Shown: piece by piece, positions 6,980-9,518 of the stretch
Layout of the letters: the number at the start of each line of letters is the position of its first letter
Numbering within the stretch: the first letter of the stretch is position 1
From: Mediterranea massiliensis
GTDB taxonomy: Bacteria > Bacteroidota > Bacteroidia > Bacteroidales > Bacteroidaceae
Direction: 5' to 3'
NCBI GenBank assembly: GCA_958402075.1
Contig: CATXSD010000102.1
Coordinates: 1-9,518, forward strand
DNA length: 9,518 nt
Made by a program: the position numbers and the translations under genes
Notes under the pieces: generated by a model
The model's input: the letters and a program-made list of their open reading frames with translations, nothing else
The model's database searches: none
Told to the model about the DNA's origin: nothing

Positions 6980-7684
6980 ATGGATATTCATATAGAAAGA
7001 ACTGCTACCGCTACCTGCCATGCCTTGATTGGGCATCTTCTTGACACGATGAACGCCCGGCCTGAGAAGACATTCTGTCTTGCTTTCTCCGGTGGCGATT
7101 CTCTGTTGCCTCTGTTTGATATATGGGCCAATGAGTATGGCGGGCAGACTCCTTGGGAACGGATGCGCATCTATTGGACCGACGAGCGTTGCGTCCCCGT
7201 CAGCGACTCAGACAGCAACTACGGTACGTTGTGCCGCCTGCTGCTCGATAAGGTCGATTTTCCCTTGGAGCATATTTACCCGATGTCCGACTTGCTTTCG
7301 CCGAAACGGGAGGCTTCCCGTTATGCGCGGGTTGTGGCAGCTACAGTGCCTCAGGTAGAGGGGGTGCCGGTTTTCGACATTGTCCTGTTGGGGCTGGAGT
7401 CCGACGGGCATGTGGCTTCTATCTATGCAGGTCAGGAACAGTTGCTGGCTTTGAGGGAATGGTATGTACCTTGTATCAATCCCTATACGGGACAGAAGTG
7501 TGTCACGGCTACGGGTCCGATGTTGTTGGCGGCCGAACGGCTGCTTCTGCTGGCGGTAGGCCGGAGCCGGAGGACAGTGGTTTCCGATGTGCTTCGTTCG
7601 GGCGACGTGACTCCTGCTGCCTACATTGCCCATCATGCGTCCGGTGCCGGCCTGTTTGTCGACCGGAGTGCTTATGGTGAATAG
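6980..7684 (+). CDS. pgl: 6-phosphogluconolactonase-like protein (NagB/Pgl fold), divergent
   Basis: This 234-residue cytoplasmic protein has the usual length of DevB-type 6-phosphogluconolactonases, which hydrolyse 6-phosphogluconolactone in the oxidative pentose phosphate pathway. Recognisable motifs are FSGGDSLLP (36-44, phosphate loop), the very typical YWTDERCVPVSDSDSNYG (65-82), and DIVLLGLESDGHVASIYAG (133-151) with the catalytic-base His144. Departures from the family are Glu140 where Gly is usual (GxGxDGHTAS), Val145 for Thr, Ala150 for Pro, and Arg in GRSRR (194-198) where GxxK is common. Pgl genes often sit with zwf and gnd; here neither is present within the window. The DNA is mid-GC (57% in the one 60-base line counted). 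It ends in TAG. It may be an active enzyme, a paralogue with altered substrate, or part of the wider glucosamine-6-phosphate isomerase family; the Pgl assignment rests mainly on the WxDER and DGH motifs. Confidence 0.83.
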   Translation: MDIHIERTATATCHALIGHLLDTMNARPEKTFCLAFSGGDSLLPLFDIWANEYGGQTPWERMRIYWTDERCVPVSDSDSNYGTLCRLLLDKVDFPLEHIYPMSDLLSPKREASRYARVVAATVPQVEGVPVFDIVLLGLESDGHVASIYAGQEQLLALREWYVPCINPYTGQKCVTATGPMLLAAERLLLLAVGRSRRTVVSDVLRSGDVTPAAYIAHHASGAGLFVDRSAYGE

Positions 7685-7713
7685 GTTTCGGAAAACTTGT
7701 TGACAAGATAATG

Positions 7714-7728
7714 GCCGGATTCCGGCTT
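7714..7728 (+). terminator. Weak terminator candidate after the lactonase gene
   Basis: GCCGG (7714-7718) pairs with CCGGC (7722-7726) around a 3-base loop, followed only by TTAATAT. A smaller CTTG/CAAG hairpin lies just upstream (7696-7707). Both are short, and no proper T tract follows. Termination here is plausible but poorly supported. Confidence 0.3.
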
Positions 7729-7745
7729 AATATGGAATGACTTTC

Positions 7746-7765
7746 TTATCTTTGCACAAAGATAA
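7746..7765. promoter_or_regulatory. Perfect 9-bp dyad over the -7 box and transcription start of the receptor promoter
   Basis: TTATCTTTG (7746-7754) and CAAAGATAA (7757-7765) are exact inverted repeats around a 2-base centre. Three further pairs follow after one mismatch (7742-7744 with 7767-7769). The left arm contains the plus-strand -7 box, and the right arm is an equally perfect -7 box on the minus strand. It could be an operator, a start-site hairpin, or a symmetric two-way promoter core. Confidence 0.5.
7747..7754 (+). promoter_or_regulatory. Promoter -7 element of the TonB-dependent receptor gene
   Basis: TATCTTTG matches TAnnTTTG exactly and is followed by CAC. The predicted start is near 7761, with an A-rich leader of about 18 bases before ATG 7779. 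At the expected -33 distance (7724-7727) the sequence is GGCT, so no good -33 box is present, which may mean that an activator or another sigma factor is needed. Confidence 0.6.
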
Positions 7766-7778
7766 AAAATTTTCAGCT

Positions 7779-9518
7779 ATGTCATTCCGTTCATTTTTCT
7801 TTATGCTGGGCTGGATGTTCCTGTTGCCGTTGCAACTGTTTGCATAGTATTACACAGTCCGGGGCCGGGTCGTGGACAAACTCTCGCGCCAGCCCGTTCC
7901 CTATGCCAACGTGTCGCTTTATGGCCAGCCTGGGCAGGGCGCGTCGACCGACAGTCTGGGTGTGTTCCGCATCGAGCGGGTCTCACCGGGTATCCATCAG
8001 CTTTCCGTTTCGTGCATCGGCTACAAGAACCTGCTTTCGCCCGAATACCTCGTTTCCGCCCAGCTGCCGCCTGTCGAGCTGGAGCTGGAGGAAGATGCTT
8101 CCCAGTTGGCCGAGGTGACCGTACAGGCTGCCGCCCCCTTCCGTCGCATCAAGGAGAGCCCCGTCAGCCTGCAGATCATCGGCCTGAGCGAGATTGAGAA
8201 AAGCCCCGGCGGCAACCGCGACATCTCGCGCATCGTCCGTTCCTATCCGGGCGTGTCGTTCTCGCCCATCGGCTACCGCAACGACCTCATCGTGCGTGGC
8301 GGATCGCCCTCGGAGAACCGCTTCTACATGGACGGCATCGAGATACCCAATATCAACCACTTCGCTACCCAGGGCGCTTCGGGTGGCCCCGTCAGCATCC
8401 TCAACGCCGACCTCATCCGCGAGGTGCAGTTCTACACCGGTGCCTTCCCGGCCGACAAGGGTGGGGCGCTGAGTTCCGTGATGGACATCCGCCTGCGCGA
8501 CGGCAATCCCGACGACCAGACCTTCAAGGCCACGCTGGGGGCGTCAGAGGTCTCACTGAGCGGAGCCGGACATTTTGGCGAGAAAACCACCTATCTTTTT
8601 TCTGTCCGCCAGTCCTATCTACAGCTGCTCTTCAAGATGCTGGGCCTGCCGTTCCTACCCAATTACATCGACGGGCAGTTCAAGATCAAGACGCGCCTCA
8701 CGCCTACGGACGAGCTCATCTTCCTGGGCCTGACGGGCATCGACAACATGAAGCTGAACACCGACGAGGAGGGCGAGGATGCGGAGTACATGCTGAGCTA
8801 CCTGCCCCGCATCAAGCAGCAGACCTTCACGCTGGGTGCGGCCTACAAGCACTATGCCGGACGGCACGTGCAGACCGTCTCCCTGGGCTACAACTACCTG
8901 GCCAACCAGAACCTGAAATATGCGAACAACGATGACTCCAGTCCGGACAACCTGAATCTCGACCTGAGCTCGCATGAGCAGAAAGCCACCCTCCGCGCCG
9001 AGAACCGCACGCACGGTGAGCGATGGACCCTGACCGAGGGCGTAGAGGCCTGGTATGCCCGCTACGACGACCACACCTTCCAGCGCCTGTTCGCAGGCGG
9101 TGCGCAGCAGGTGCGGGAGCAGCAGACCAATCTGGGTATCGTGGGCTGGGGAGCCTTTGCCTCCGCCCGCTACCGGACGGCCGACGAACGCTGGACGGCC
9201 ACGCTGGGCTTGCGTCTTGACGGCTGCGACTACTCGCGTGCCATGGCGCGCTTCTGGCAGAACCTGTCGCCCAATCTCTCCGTGTCGTGGCGTGTGCGTC
9301 CCGCCGTGGCCATCAACGCTGCCGTGGGCCTCTACCACCAGTTGCCGCCCTACACCGGGCTGGGCTACAAGGATGCAGCAGGCATGTATGCCAACAAATC
9401 GCTGAAATATATGAGTGTGGCCAATGCCAACCTGGGCACCGAGTGGAACGTTACCCCCCGCGTGGTGCTCGCCCTCGAGGGCTTCTACAAATACTACACC
9501 CGCGTGCCCCTGTCCGTG
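7779..9518 (+). CDS. TonB-dependent receptor with N-terminal carboxypeptidase-regulatory-like domain; in-frame TAG at the signal-peptide end; 3' end outside window
   Basis: From ATG 7779 the frame runs 580 codons to the window edge with a single stop, TAG at 7845-7847 (codon 23). Residues 1-22 are a clear signal peptide ending in LFA. After the stop comes a carboxypeptidase-regulatory-like beta domain (about 24-112, starting YYTVRGRVVD). A TonB-box-like LAEVTVQAA (110-118) follows, then the plug domain with DISRIVRSYPGVS (148-160), LIVRGGSPSENRFYMDGIEIP (170-190) and LIREVQFYTGAFPADKGGALSSVMD (212-236), then the start of the outer-membrane barrel. Such receptors import siderophores, vitamins or glycans using TonB-ExbBD energy; this is not an obvious SusC, and no SusD follows in the window. 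The ligand is unknown. If the TAG is real and not suppressed, this is a pseudogene or makes an unexported protein from a later start (GTG 7872 or ATG 8328). GC content and C-ending codons are much higher than in neighbouring genes. Confidence 0.88.
7845..7847 (+). other. In-frame amber codon inside the receptor gene
   Basis: TAG interrupts the receptor frame directly after Leu-Phe-Ala of the signal peptide and before Tyr-Tyr-Thr-Val. In this phylum mature receptors often begin with Gln after Ala, so a single C-to-T change in CAG explains the codon. The reading frame on either side is otherwise intact. Confidence 0.85.

Noticed and set aside
7682..7847. Genome-wide reassignment of TAG to an amino acid
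   Set aside because: The lactonase gene ends naturally at TAG (7682-7684) at the expected family length, so TAG acts as a stop here. Only gene-specific suppression or mutation remains plausible for the receptor.
8655..9338. Minus-strand open frame (227 codons) within the receptor
   Set aside because: High GC lowers stop-codon frequency on the opposite strand, and the plus-strand receptor frame explains the sequence.

Overview
The window looks like a chromosomal segment from a Bacteroidales gut-type bacterium (Bacteroides/Phocaeicola-like). Four things point that way: promoter elements of the Bacteroidota type (TAnnTTTG at -7, here repeatedly TAtnTTTGCA), weak or absent Shine-Dalgarno sequences, a tRNA gene without an encoded CCA, and typical family content (class III fructose-1,6-bisphosphatase, AspT/YidE-type transporter, TonB-dependent receptor). 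The genus is inference. No CRISPR array, insertion sequence, phage gene or attachment site is visible.

Layout. The 3' part of a tRNA-Lys(CTT) gene (1-52) is followed by a clear intrinsic terminator. A promoter then drives a likely two-gene plus-strand unit: an AspT/YidE/YbjL-family transporter starting at TTG 164, and fbp (class III FBPase), 34 bp apart. A convergent minus-strand operon meets fbp head to head at a strong hairpin (3888-3927) that contains the stop codon of its last gene. That operon consists of a long-chain fatty acyl-CoA synthetase-like gene (5130-6788) and, overlapping it by ATGA, a secreted or outer-membrane protein with at least nine exact 16-residue GLxLxGLxN repeats followed by a beta-barrel-like C-terminus (3898-5133). 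A divergent intergenic region (6789-6979) holds the minus-strand promoter with a dyad over its -7 box, plus a weaker plus-strand promoter candidate. Then come a divergent 6-phosphogluconolactonase-like gene (6980-7684) and the first 580 codons of a TonB-dependent receptor that runs off the window.

The most notable points are as follows. (1) The receptor frame is open from ATG 7779 to the window end except for one TAG at 7845-7847, exactly where the signal peptide ends and where Gln (CAG) would be expected. (2) The receptor promoter carries a perfect 9-bp dyad spanning the -7 box and the predicted start of transcription. (3) The 16-residue repeat protein of unknown function is translationally coupled to an acyl-CoA synthetase. 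(4) The receptor gene is much richer in G+C (65-72% in two counted 60-base lines) than fbp (48% in one counted line).

Metabolically, fbp (gluconeogenesis) and the phosphogluconolactonase-like gene (oxidative pentose phosphate pathway) touch sugar-phosphate metabolism, and the synthetase operon suggests fatty-acid activation linked to the envelope. These are separate transcription units, and I see no evidence that they form one system.
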